Below, in pieces: positions 28,614-37,579 of a stretch of 64,000 nt of DNA. Location of the stretch: NCBI RefSeq assembly GCF_000010785.1, contig NC_013799.1, positions 1,426,001 to 1,490,000 of the forward strand. Reading direction: 5' to 3'. The notes under the pieces are model-generated. The model was not told where the DNA came from and made no database searches. It saw only the letters and a program-made list of their open reading frames with translations. Within the stretch, counting starts at the first letter, position 1. Each line of letters begins with the position of its first letter. The translations under genes and the position numbers were made by a program. This DNA is from Hydrogenobacter thermophilus TK-6. GTDB lineage: Bacteria; Aquificota; Aquificia; Aquificales; Aquificaceae.

Positions 28614-29108
28614 ATGGAGATAGTTATACTGGAGGGAAGCCTGCTGGATGTAGAGGCGGATGTTATAGTAAACCCTGCCAACTCCTTGGGGATTATGGGG
28701 GGTGGTGTGGCAGGTGTGATAAAAAAAGCGGGTGGCAGTATCATAGAAAAGGAAGCTATGCTCAAAGCTCCCATAAGCGTGGGTTCTGCCATCTTTACAT
28801 CTGCGGGAAGGCTCAAGTTCAAAGGTGTGATTCACGCGCCCACTATGGAGGAGCCTGTTATGGAAACCACAGAAGAGAAAGTCAGAAAAGCGGTAAGAGC
28901 AGCTCTTGAGCTTGCAGACAACATGGGCTTTAAGAGCATAGCCATACCCGGAATGGGGACAGGAATAGGAAGACTCCCTAAGGGGGTTGCAGCAAAGGCT
29001 ATGATGGGCGAAATTGTGAACTTTATACCCATAAACCTTGAGAAGGTTGTGCTGGTGGACATAGATAGAGAGCTTGTAGAAAAGTGGAGAGAGCATGCCA
29101 GAAAGTAG
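28614..29108 (+). CDS. Macro-domain protein
   Basis: Macro domains bind or hydrolyse ADP-ribose and its derivatives. The 164-residue protein is a single domain with DVIVNPANSLGIMGGGVAGVI, the catalytic-loop region and IPGMGTGIGRLPKGVAAKAM. It resembles archaeal/bacterial Af1521-type stand-alone modules. It starts 9 bases after the tRNA-Arg end and overlaps hisZ by 14 bases. The operon partner gives no obvious clue, and no ADP-ribosyltransferase is visible nearby. Confidence 0.9.
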   Translation: MEIVILEGSLLDVEADVIVNPANSLGIMGGGVAGVIKKAGGSIIEKEAMLKAPISVGSAIFTSAGRLKFKGVIHAPTMEEPVMETTEEKVRKAVRAALELADNMGFKSIAIPGMGTGIGRLPKGVAAKAMMGEIVNFIPINLEKVVLVDIDRELVEKWREHARK

Positions 29109-29964
29109 CCTTCCTTCCGAAGAGAGATTTTTCTCCTTTGAGGATTCAGAAAAACTCAAGAACTCCTTTTTAGTAGCCTGTGAGGTGCTCAAAGATTACA
29201 GATTCGTCATACTTCCAACCGTAGAGAAGTACCAACCGGAGCTATACACTGACCAATACAAACCCTTTGTTATAGGAACCTGTCAGGATGGTAGCCTTTT
29301 GAACCTAAGAACCGATTGGACGGTAAGCCTTGCAAGGTTTTTATCCAGCATAAGGCATTTGGAGCTTCCAGTAAAAGTTTTTTACTGGGGCAATGTGTTT
29401 TCGCCGATGGGGGATACGGAAAAATTTCAGATGGGAATAGAGCATCTGGGCTTTAGCCATGTGAAAAGCGATGCACAGGTCATAGAAAAGCTTTGCGAGT
29501 ACTTAAAGAAGTGTTCCGTTAATGACTTTGTGGTGAATTTAGGACATATGGGCATAGTAAATAGAATACTTGAAAAGTATCGGGAGCGAGAGAAAATAGT
29601 AAAAGCTCTCTTTGAGAAGAACTTTTCGGAGCTGGGAAAGTACCCTGAACTTGTTGACCTTCTTTACACACAAGGTGGTGGCGAAGTAATTGAAGAGTTT
29701 GTAAAAAGGCATCCCGAGTTTTCCAAGGAGTGTGAGGAGCTTCTTAAGGTATCTGAACATCTAAAAGATTTTTCCCTTACCTTTGATCTTTCTGAACTCA
29801 GACTCCAAAGCTATTACACGGGTATAGTGTTTGAGATATTTCATCCCAATTTGGGCTACCCCATAGCGGGGGGAGGAAGGTACGACAGGCTATACAGTAT
29901 GTTTGGCAAGGACATACCAGCAGTAGGCGGTGCGGTCTACTTGGATAGGCTACTTGAACTCTAA
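29095..29964 (+). CDS. hisZ: ATP phosphoribosyltransferase regulatory subunit HisZ
   Basis: HisZ is a catalytically dead histidyl-tRNA-synthetase-like subunit needed by short-form HisG, the first enzyme of histidine synthesis. The 289-residue protein has the class II core GSLLNLRTDWTVSLARF, GIEHLGFSHVKSDAQV and the C-terminal GGGRYDRL, but lacks the anticodon-binding domain. Its presence implies a short HisG elsewhere. The start lies inside the macro-domain gene, and it ends convergently with metK (4-base overlap). Confidence 0.88.
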   Translation: MPESSLPSEERFFSFEDSEKLKNSFLVACEVLKDYRFVILPTVEKYQPELYTDQYKPFVIGTCQDGSLLNLRTDWTVSLARFLSSIRHLELPVKVFYWGNVFSPMGDTEKFQMGIEHLGFSHVKSDAQVIEKLCEYLKKCSVNDFVVNLGHMGIVNRILEKYREREKIVKALFEKNFSELGKYPELVDLLYTQGGGEVIEEFVKRHPEFSKECEELLKVSEHLKDFSLTFDLSELRLQSYYTGIVFEIFHPNLGYPIAGGGRYDRLYSMFGKDIPAVGGAVYLDRLLEL

Positions 29965-31094
29965 GAGAGTCTCTCCTTTAACTCTTCTACCTTTGTGAGC
30001 TTTTCCCAAGAGAGGTCCTCTTTGCCAAAGTGTCCGTAGCAAGCGGTTTTTTTGTATATGGGTTTTCTAAGGTCAAGGAAATCTATGATCTTTTTGGGTC
30101 CTGTGGGAAAAACTTCAAGAAGGGCTGACTTTATTTTTTCCTTATCCACCTTCTCAGTTCCATAAGTTTCAATGTCAAAAGCTATAACTTCGCTTACTCC
30201 AAAGGCGTAAGCCATCTGAACCATACACCTACTGGCAAATCCGCAAGCCACTACATGCTTAGCCATCATCCTTGCCAGATAAGAAGCTGACCTGTCGGTT
30301 TTGGTGGGGTCCTTTCCGGAAAAGGCGCTTCCCCCTGAGTATGCCACATCTCCGTATGCATCCGATACTATCTTCCTTCCCGTCTGACCCACATCCGCAA
30401 TAGGTCCTCCCATCACAAACCTCCCAGAGGGGTTTATCATTATCCTTGTGGCTTCTGAGATGAGCTTTTGTGGTAGCGTCTTCTTTAACACCTCTTCGTG
30501 TATGAACTCTCTGAGTTTGTCCAAAGATACATCCGGGTCGTGCTGAACAAACACCACCAGGTCTTTTACAAAGAGGGGCTTTTCATCTTCGTAGAGGATT
30601 GTCAAAAGCACTTTACCGTCGGGTCTTAAAAAGGGCGCTCTCCCGCTCTTTCTCATCTCAGAGATGCTCTTAGAAAGAAGATGAGCAAGACTTATGGGCA
30701 AAGGCATGTAGTTTTCCGTTTCTCTGCAAGCGTATCCTATCACAGTTGCTGTATCTCCAGCACCTTCGGAGGATATTCCCAGAGCTATTTCTGGACTCTG
30801 CTCCTCTATGGAAGTTATGACGGCAGATGTATCTGCATCAAAACCGTACTCAGGTTTGTTGTATCCCACCTCCTTTATGGTGTTTCTGACCACACCGGGT
30901 ATGTCCACATAGCTTTCTGTAGATACATGACCAGATACGAAAGTCATACCAGAAACGAGGAGTATCTCAAGGGAGACTCTGCTGTAGGGGTCCTTTCTGA
31001 TAAACTCATCAAGAAGGGCATCAGCAATAAGGTCTGCCAGCTTATCTGGATGACCTTCCATAGGTGATTCAGCCATCTTTATGTATCTTTTCAT
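29961..31094 (-). CDS. metK: S-adenosylmethionine synthetase
   Basis: MetK makes SAM from methionine and ATP. The protein of about 377 residues has the signatures ESPMEGHPDKLADLIADA, GEGAGDTA-like EGAGDTATVIGYA, the nucleotide loop GGSAFSGKDPTKTDRSASYLAR and MVQMAYAFGVSE. I chose ATG 31094 over the in-frame GTG 31100 because a TATAAT box ends 7 bases before it and no Shine-Dalgarno is present. With mtnC and mtnD, it belongs to the methionine/SAM cycle. Confidence 0.95.
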   Translation of the reverse strand: MKRYIKMAESPMEGHPDKLADLIADALLDEFIRKDPYSRVSLEILLVSGMTFVSGHVSTESYVDIPGVVRNTIKEVGYNKPEYGFDADTSAVITSIEEQSPEIALGISSEGAGDTATVIGYACRETENYMPLPISLAHLLSKSISEMRKSGRAPFLRPDGKVLLTILYEDEKPLFVKDLVVFVQHDPDVSLDKLREFIHEEVLKKTLPQKLISEATRIMINPSGRFVMGGPIADVGQTGRKIVSDAYGDVAYSGGSAFSGKDPTKTDRSASYLARMMAKHVVACGFASRCMVQMAYAFGVSEVIAFDIETYGTEKVDKEKIKSALLEVFPTGPKKIIDFLDLRKPIYKKTACYGHFGKEDLSWEKLTKVEELKERLS

Positions 31095-31101
31095 AGCCAC
31101 T

Positions 31102-31107
31102 ATTATA
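31102..31107 (-). promoter_or_regulatory. -10 box of metK, predicted leaderless
   Basis: TATAAT on the minus strand, in the short gap after serS, ends 7 bases before ATG 31094. Confidence 0.6.
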
Positions 31108-31109
31108 TT

Positions 31110-32399
<1,290 letters not shown>

Positions 32400-32404
32400 A
32401 TGCA

Positions 32405-32815
32405 ATGAAACCTATGCAAACTCCTTTCCTTGCAGTAGATGGCATAGTAAGACTTTGGAAGGAGGAAAAATTTAGGGGGATAGTGCTCATAGAGAGGCTT
32501 TACCCGCCCTATGGCTTTGCACTGCCGGGCGGTTTTGTGGAGGTGAGCGAGACGGTAGAGCAGGCAGTAATCAGGGAAGTAAAGGAAGAGACGGGGCTAA
32601 ATGCCACCATAAGAAAACTCTTGGGTGTGTATTCTAACCCTAAGAGGGACCCAAGATTTCATGTGGTTTCTGTGGTGTTCGTTCTTGATGCAGAGGGAGA
32701 ACCTTCTGCGGGTGATGATGCCAAAAAGGTGCACATCTTTAGACTGGAAGATGTGCCATTTGATAAGCTCGTCTTTGATCATGCAAAGATACTTGCGGAC
32801 TTTATAAAATCCTAA
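32405..32815 (+). CDS. Nudix hydrolase
   Basis: Nudix enzymes hydrolyse nucleoside diphosphates linked to another group. The Nudix box is complete: GGFVEVSETVEQAVIREVKEETGL spans G-x5-E-x7-REVxEETGL. The protein has about 136 residues; ATG 32414 is a possible later start. Candidate roles include ADP-ribose or oxidised nucleotide clean-up. The sequence does not choose. Confidence 0.9.
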   Translation: MKPMQTPFLAVDGIVRLWKEEKFRGIVLIERLYPPYGFALPGGFVEVSETVEQAVIREVKEETGLNATIRKLLGVYSNPKRDPRFHVVSVVFVLDAEGEPSAGDDAKKVHIFRLEDVPFDKLVFDHAKILADFIKS

Positions 32816-32844
32816 TATTATTATATAATTACGGAGGAGAAAGC

Positions 32845-33162
32845 ATGTTTCAGGTGCCAGAAGTGTCTTACGAGGAAGCCAAGAGAATGCTCGAAGAGGA
32901 TAGCAATGTGATACTTCTTGATGTGAGAACTCCTCAAGAGCATGCACAGCTGAGGATCCCAAACTCTAAGCTCATACCTTTGGATGAGCTAAGGTATGCT
33001 TACAAAGACCTTCCCAAGGATAAAAAGTACATAGTTTATTGCAGAAGTGGGGAAAGGAGCGCCTTCGCCACATACTTTTTAAGACACATGGGATACGAAG
33101 CTTACAACTTGGCAGGAGGCATTCTAATCTGGCCCTACGAAAAAGTTTCGGGAATAGATTAA
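32845..33162 (+). CDS. Single-domain rhodanese
   Basis: This 105-residue sulfurtransferase domain has the active-site loop YCRSGERSA with the persulfide cysteine, the start EDSNVILLDVRTPQEHAQ and GYEAYNLAGGILIWPYE. No signal peptide, so it is cytosolic. GGAGGAG precedes the ATG, and a TATAAT lies upstream near 32822-32828. Sulfur-oxidising relatives use such proteins to pass sulfane sulfur; here the role is not fixed. Confidence 0.92.
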   Translation: MFQVPEVSYEEAKRMLEEDSNVILLDVRTPQEHAQLRIPNSKLIPLDELRYAYKDLPKDKKYIVYCRSGERSAFATYFLRHMGYEAYNLAGGILIWPYEKVSGID

Positions 33163-33172
33163 TATCTTTCTT

Positions 33173-33922
33173 ATGCTTTACCTTCTTTTATTTTTCCTTG
33201 CACTCTCTTCGTGCGGTATAAAAGCAAACCCTAAACCTCTGCCAGAACCGTCGGTGGAGATAAGAAGGATAGGAGAAAGGCTATATGTCAGGTCTTTGCA
33301 GGGTGATGTGCAGGTGGAGGGTTTTGAGAAATTAGACGGATGGTTTGTCAAAGAAAGTAGACACGCCTTGTGTTTTCAGGTAAGAAGGATAGGTGGCAAA
33401 AGTGCCAAATTTTGTGCAGGAAAGCCTGTAGAATCCAAACCCACAGTGAAGCTAAAGGAAGACACCCAGAGTGTTTTAGTAATAGCCTCAGGCTTTCCCT
33501 CCTACAGGCTTTATGCTCTGTCGGAAGGCAGGCTCAATCTTCCACAAGTGGCTCAGTTCAAGGAGGAGTATCGTATAAATAAAGATTACTTTGAGAGGTG
33601 TTATGCCCTGACGGGCAGAGTAGACATTAGAGAGAGCGAGCCTTACACCTTCTGCGTAAGAGCTAAAGAAGCTCCTCCCTTAAAAGATGTGGAAAGGCTT
33701 GAGTATCAGGTGGTAGAAGGGAAAATCTACCTCTTTTGGTCTTATACACCCGATGAACTTTTTAAGGAATTTGTAATTTACAGGAACGGGAAGCAGGTGG
33801 GAAGCACCTCCTCATACATTTACGAAGATACGCTGCCCGAGAAAGAGACTACTTACACAGTAAAAGTAAGGAATAAACTGAATCTTGAGAGTGGTGGAGT
33901 GAGTATAACTTACAGTCCATAG
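33173..33922 (+). CDS. Putative lipoprotein with C-terminal fibronectin-III-like domain
   Basis: This 249-residue protein has a lipobox LALSSCG within a short hydrophobic signal, so it is likely anchored in a membrane by Cys. The last 80 residues (VEGKIYLFWSYTPDELFKEFVIYRN, ETTYTVKVRN) look like a fibronectin type III fold. The middle portion is not recognised. It may be part of an envelope complex. It ends convergently with the biotin carboxylase, overlapping by 13 bases. Confidence 0.75.
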   Translation: MLYLLLFFLALSSCGIKANPKPLPEPSVEIRRIGERLYVRSLQGDVQVEGFEKLDGWFVKESRHALCFQVRRIGGKSAKFCAGKPVESKPTVKLKEDTQSVLVIASGFPSYRLYALSEGRLNLPQVAQFKEEYRINKDYFERCYALTGRVDIRESEPYTFCVRAKEAPPLKDVERLEYQVVEGKIYLFWSYTPDELFKEFVIYRNGKQVGSTSSYIYEDTLPEKETTYTVKVRNKLNLESGGVSITYSP

Positions 33923-35337
33923 TAAGAGGCTATGGCGGCGGATATAGCTAAAGTAATGTCTTCTGGATTTTTCTGGTCTTCTATCTCAAAGTCATAGGTG
34001 GGTAGTTTTTCTTCAAGGAATCTTATGCCAAAGTGCCCGCTTATAAAGTCTTCGTCCCTGACTATCTCCCTGTGAAGTGGTATGTTGGTGGGAACACCTC
34101 TTATGATGAACTCATCTATGGCTCTCTTTGCCCTGGCTATAACCCTGTCCCAAGTGAGAGCCCATACGCTGAGCTTGGCTATCATAGAATCGTAATAAGG
34201 TGGGATGACAAAATCTTTGTAAACACCCGCATCCATCCTCACCCCCGGACCACCAGGAGAATAATAAGCCGTAATTTTGCCCGGTGCGGGTGCAAAGTTC
34301 CTCTTGGGGTCTTCCGCGTTTATCCTAAACTCAATAGCGTATCCCCTAAAGGTTATATCACTTTGAGTAAAGGGCAGAGCCTCCCCCGCTGCTACCCTGA
34401 TCATCTGCTCCACTATGTCAACACCCGAGACCATCTCCGTTATGGTATGTTCCACCTGAAGCCTTGTGTTCATCTCTATAAAATAAAACTCCCCTTTCTT
34501 TATATCCACCAGAAATTCAAGCGTGCCTGCACTTTCGTATCCTACCTGCATCATGGCACGCACACTCAGTCCCAGCATCTTATTTCTCATCTCCTTTGGC
34601 AAAACTGGACAAGGTGTAACTTCAAGCACCTTCTGGTGTTTTCTCTGTATGGAACAGTCCCTTTCTCCCAAGTGGACCACATTTCCGTACTTGTCTCCAA
34701 GTATCTGTACCTCTATGTGCTTAGGATTTTCCAAGTACTTCTCTATAAATAAGTCTCCCTTCCCAAAGAAGGTCTCAGCCTCCCTGTAGCCAGATTCAAA
34801 AAGTTGTGGAAGTTCCTTCTCACTCTTTACTACCCTCATACCCCTGCCACCACCACCATAGGCGGACTTTAGTATTATGGGAAAGCCTATCTCTTTTGCA
34901 TAGTGGAGTGCATCGGTAGGATCTTTGAGTGGCTCTTCAACCCCTGGGACGGTGGGAATACCCAGCTTCTTCATCATCTTCTTAGCTTTAACCTTATCTC
35001 CAAACATCTCTATATGTTCTGGTTTCGGACCTATAAAGGTTATACCTCTTTTTTGACAGAATCTTGCAAATTCGGCATTCTCAGCAAGAAAACCATAACC
35101 CGGATGCACCGCATCAGCACCAACCGACTTGGCAAGGTCCACGATCCTCACATAGTCCAGATAAGCCCATACAGGATCCCCAGGTATTAGATAAGACTCG
35201 TCAGCCTTTTTAACATACAAAGATCGTGCATCCGCCTCAGAGTATATGGCAACCGTCCTAATACCTAACTCCTTGCATGCCCTTATGATCCTGAGAGCTA
35301 CCTCACCTCTGTTTGCTATCAAAATCTTCCTAAACAT
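33910..35337 (-). CDS. Biotin carboxylase subunit (pyruvate/2-oxoglutarate carboxylase type)
   Basis: This ATP-grasp enzyme carboxylates biotin on a partner carrier subunit. The 475-residue protein has the N-terminal FRKILIANRGEVALRIIRA, the glycine loop SAYGGGGRGMR, LGERDCSIQRKHQK and FIEMNTRLQVEHTITEM. The C-terminal ISAAIASYYGL resembles Aquificales anaplerotic carboxylase small subunits (PycA/CfiB) more than acetyl-CoA carboxylase AccC, but this is judged by eye. In the reductive TCA cycle these subunits carboxylate pyruvate or 2-oxoglutarate. Two ATGs (35340, 35337) are possible; TAAAAT at 35346-35351 lies 8 bases before the second. Confidence 0.88.
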   Translation of the reverse strand: MFRKILIANRGEVALRIIRACKELGIRTVAIYSEADARSLYVKKADESYLIPGDPVWAYLDYVRIVDLAKSVGADAVHPGYGFLAENAEFARFCQKRGITFIGPKPEHIEMFGDKVKAKKMMKKLGIPTVPGVEEPLKDPTDALHYAKEIGFPIILKSAYGGGGRGMRVVKSEKELPQLFESGYREAETFFGKGDLFIEKYLENPKHIEVQILGDKYGNVVHLGERDCSIQRKHQKVLEVTPCPVLPKEMRNKMLGLSVRAMMQVGYESAGTLEFLVDIKKGEFYFIEMNTRLQVEHTITEMVSGVDIVEQMIRVAAGEALPFTQSDITFRGYAIEFRINAEDPKRNFAPAPGKITAYYSPGGPGVRMDAGVYKDFVIPPYYDSMIAKLSVWALTWDRVIARAKRAIDEFIIRGVPTNIPLHREIVRDEDFISGHFGIRFLEEKLPTYDFEIEDQKNPEDITLAISAAIASYYGL

Positions 35338-35444
35338 CATTAAATATTTTAGCTTCTGAAAAGAACCAATGGTGGAAGATCAGAATTGTTTGTCTTTTTA
35401 AAAATTAAGTATATATTTACTTAAAAACCCGATGGAGGAGAAAG

Positions 35445-35840
35445 ATGGTGATAAAAAGGGCGGATCTGCCACAGGTAGCCAACTCCATTATGAATGCCCT
35501 TCATGAGGATGAGATAGAGATCATCAACGAGCTTTATGAGGCTTGTCAGAAAGGCAATATGGAGAGAATAGATGAGCTTATGGAGCTTTTGCTCTATGAC
35601 ATAGAAGAACACTTTTTAACGGAAGAGGAGCTTATGAGAGAAGCGGAGTTTTTTGCATATCCTATGCACAAGGCGGAACATGATGGCATGAGAAAGGAGG
35701 TAAAGGCTCTTATGGAGAGCTGGAAGAAAAACAGGGAAGCTCAAGAGATTTCCAACTTTATAAAGGACAGACTTGTCCCCTGGCTAATACTTCATATTGC
35801 CAGATGGGACTCTACCACTGCCATACATCTCGGTGATTGA
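35445..35840 (+). CDS. Hemerythrin-like protein
   Basis: This 131-residue four-helix protein shows the diiron ligand pattern: His in MNALHEDEIE, DIEEHFLTEEELM (HxxxE), MHKAEH and the C-terminal HIARWD. Such proteins bind O2, NO or store iron. GGAGGAG precedes the ATG. The neighbouring biotin carboxylase and NIL gene give no functional link. The C-terminal HxxxxD motif is close to, not identical with, the classical one. Confidence 0.85.
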   Translation: MVIKRADLPQVANSIMNALHEDEIEIINELYEACQKGNMERIDELMELLLYDIEEHFLTEEELMREAEFFAYPMHKAEHDGMRKEVKALMESWKKNREAQEISNFIKDRLVPWLILHIARWDSTTAIHLGD

Positions 35841-35847
35841 GGTGTTT

Positions 35848-35853
35848 TATAAT
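35848..35853 (+). promoter_or_regulatory. -10 box of the NIL-domain gene, predicted leaderless
   Basis: TATAAT ends six bases before ATG 35860, inside the short gap after the hemerythrin gene, and no Shine-Dalgarno is present. Confidence 0.55.
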
Positions 35854-35859
35854 AAGTGT

Positions 35860-36102
35860 ATGAATTTGGTAAGACTGCAGCTCATATATCCTGAGGAGAA
35901 GGTAAAAGAGCCTATCCTGTGCATGGTGTGTAAGAACTTTGATGTTAGCGTCAACATCAGAACCGCAAAGGTCACTAAAGATACAGGTATGCTCACAGTT
36001 GAGTTGGATGGGGAGGCTGAAGAGATAGAAAGAGCAATAAAGTTCATACAAGAGCAGGGAATTATGGTAGAGCCTCTGGAAGGACAGATATTTTCCGAAT
36101 GA
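35860..36102 (+). CDS. NIL-domain protein
   Basis: This small 80-residue protein (MNLVRLQLIYPEEKVKEPILC onwards) resembles the ferredoxin-like NIL domain (LxFP...KEPILCxLxKxFxVxVNI). NIL domains bind amino acids such as methionine when attached to ABC transporters, but stand-alone forms are found with Fe-S or sulfur genes. A longer in-frame start at 35797 lies inside the hemerythrin gene and is rejected. It overlaps thiL by 4 bases. Confidence 0.75.
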   Translation: MNLVRLQLIYPEEKVKEPILCMVCKNFDVSVNIRTAKVTKDTGMLTVELDGEAEEIERAIKFIQEQGIMVEPLEGQIFSE

Positions 36103-37025
36103 GGATATCACAGGTAGGAGAGTTTGGACTCATCCAGATACTAAAAGGCATCCTATCCTCACCAGTAATAGGCGATGATACCGCACCCGTGCATTTAAAT
36201 GACAAAACCCTGCTTCTTACAACAGATAGCATGCTGGAAGACAGACACTTTAAAAGGTTCTATCCACCACAAGCCGTTGGCTGGAAAGCTATAAGTGTGA
36301 ATGTGAGCGATGTGGTTGCCAGCGGTGGAAACCCTCTCTGGGTCCTCATATCCTTAGCCCTTCCTGACCTGGAAGTTTCCTATGTGGAATCCCTTTACGA
36401 AGGCATAAAGACTGCGTGCGACTTTTACAACTGTCATGTGGTGGGTGGAAATCTTACTAAGTCCGACAGGATAATGATAGATGTATTTATGATAGGCAAA
36501 GCGGAAAGGTTTGTATCAAGGTCTGGTGCAAAACCTGGAGATAAACTTTATGTGAGTGGCACTTTGGGAGACTCAAAGGCAGGGCTTGAGCTTCTGCTTA
36601 TGGAGAGAAGACAATACGAAGAGTTTGAATTAAAACTCATAGAGAGACACACAAGACCTACCGCAAGGATAGATTACACAAGACACATAAGCAAGTATGC
36701 CAACGCCTGCATAGATATAAGCGACGGGCTATCTTCTGATGTGTGGCATATATCTCGCATGAGTAATGTGAAGATAAACATAAATAGCAAGGACATACCC
36801 ATCTCTCAGGAGCTAAGACTCTTTTGCAATAAGCACGGCAAAGATCCCTTAGATTATGCTCTATCAGGAGGTGAAGACTATCAACTTCTCTTTACGCATC
36901 CAGAAGATAGGTATAACCCCTTTCTTGACATGAGGAGTATAGGAAGCGTTGAGGAAGGGTATGGAGTATACCTTGACGGGAGAGAGCTTTCACCTTCTGG
37001 CTTTGATCACTTTAAATTGGCTTAA
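36099..37025 (+). CDS. thiL: Thiamine-monophosphate kinase
   Basis: ThiL phosphorylates thiamine phosphate to the active cofactor thiamine pyrophosphate. The 308-residue protein has VIGDDTAPV, LLTTDSMLEDRHFKR, VNVSDVVASGGNPLWVL and the C-terminal DISDGLSSDVWHIS, SGGEDYQLLFT. It overlaps the NIL gene by 4 bases and is followed 9 bases later by smpB. thiS, thiG and yjbQ lie at the other end of the window. Confidence 0.95.
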   Translation: MRISQVGEFGLIQILKGILSSPVIGDDTAPVHLNDKTLLLTTDSMLEDRHFKRFYPPQAVGWKAISVNVSDVVASGGNPLWVLISLALPDLEVSYVESLYEGIKTACDFYNCHVVGGNLTKSDRIMIDVFMIGKAERFVSRSGAKPGDKLYVSGTLGDSKAGLELLLMERRQYEEFELKLIERHTRPTARIDYTRHISKYANACIDISDGLSSDVWHISRMSNVKININSKDIPISQELRLFCNKHGKDPLDYALSGGEDYQLLFTHPEDRYNPFLDMRSIGSVEEGYGVYLDGRELSPSGFDHFKLA

Positions 37026-37034
37026 AATTCTCTT

Positions 37035-37511
37035 ATGGCTAAGCAAGATGGAAAGCACATTATAGCTATAAACAAAGAGGCAAGGGCAGAGTATGAACTG
37101 CTAGAAACTTACGAGGCGGGAATAGTGTTGGAGGGTTCTGAGGTAAAAGCCTTAAGGAGTAAGCAGACGGTCTCCTTTAAAGACAGCTTTGTGAGGATAG
37201 AAAACGGAGAAGCTTGGCTATACAACCTTTATATATCACCGTATAGATATGCCACCATAAAACCCCCCGACCCCACGAGGAAGAGAAAACTCTTACTTCA
37301 CAAGAGGGAGATCCTAAGGCTCATGGGAAAGGTTCAAGAGAGAGGATACACCATTATACCACTCTCCCTTTACTTTAAAAACAACAGGGTAAAGGTGGAG
37401 ATAGCCCTTGCCAGAGGCAAAAAGCTGCACGACAGAAGAGAGGAACTGAGGGAGAGGGATATGAGAAGGCAGTTGGAGAGGGAGATAAAAGAAGGCAAGC
37501 TAAAACTCTGA
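37035..37511 (+). CDS. smpB: SsrA-binding protein SmpB
   Basis: SmpB brings tmRNA to stalled ribosomes. The 158-residue beta-barrel protein starts KHIIAINKEARAEYELLETYEAG, and has the typical IVLEGSEVKALRSKQTVSFKDSF, LLLHKREI and the basic C-terminal tail HDRREELRERDMRRQLER. No Shine-Dalgarno; a TAAAAT (37023-37028) ends 6 bases before the ATG. Confidence 0.97.
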   Translation: MAKQDGKHIIAINKEARAEYELLETYEAGIVLEGSEVKALRSKQTVSFKDSFVRIENGEAWLYNLYISPYRYATIKPPDPTRKRKLLLHKREILRLMGKVQERGYTIIPLSLYFKNNRVKVEIALARGKKLHDRREELRERDMRRQLEREIKEGKLKL

Positions 37512-37579
37512 CCTTAATCAATGCTGTGCATGCCCTTTGCAAAGTAAAATTAAGGGAGTAAAAACCCAAGGAGGCAAAA

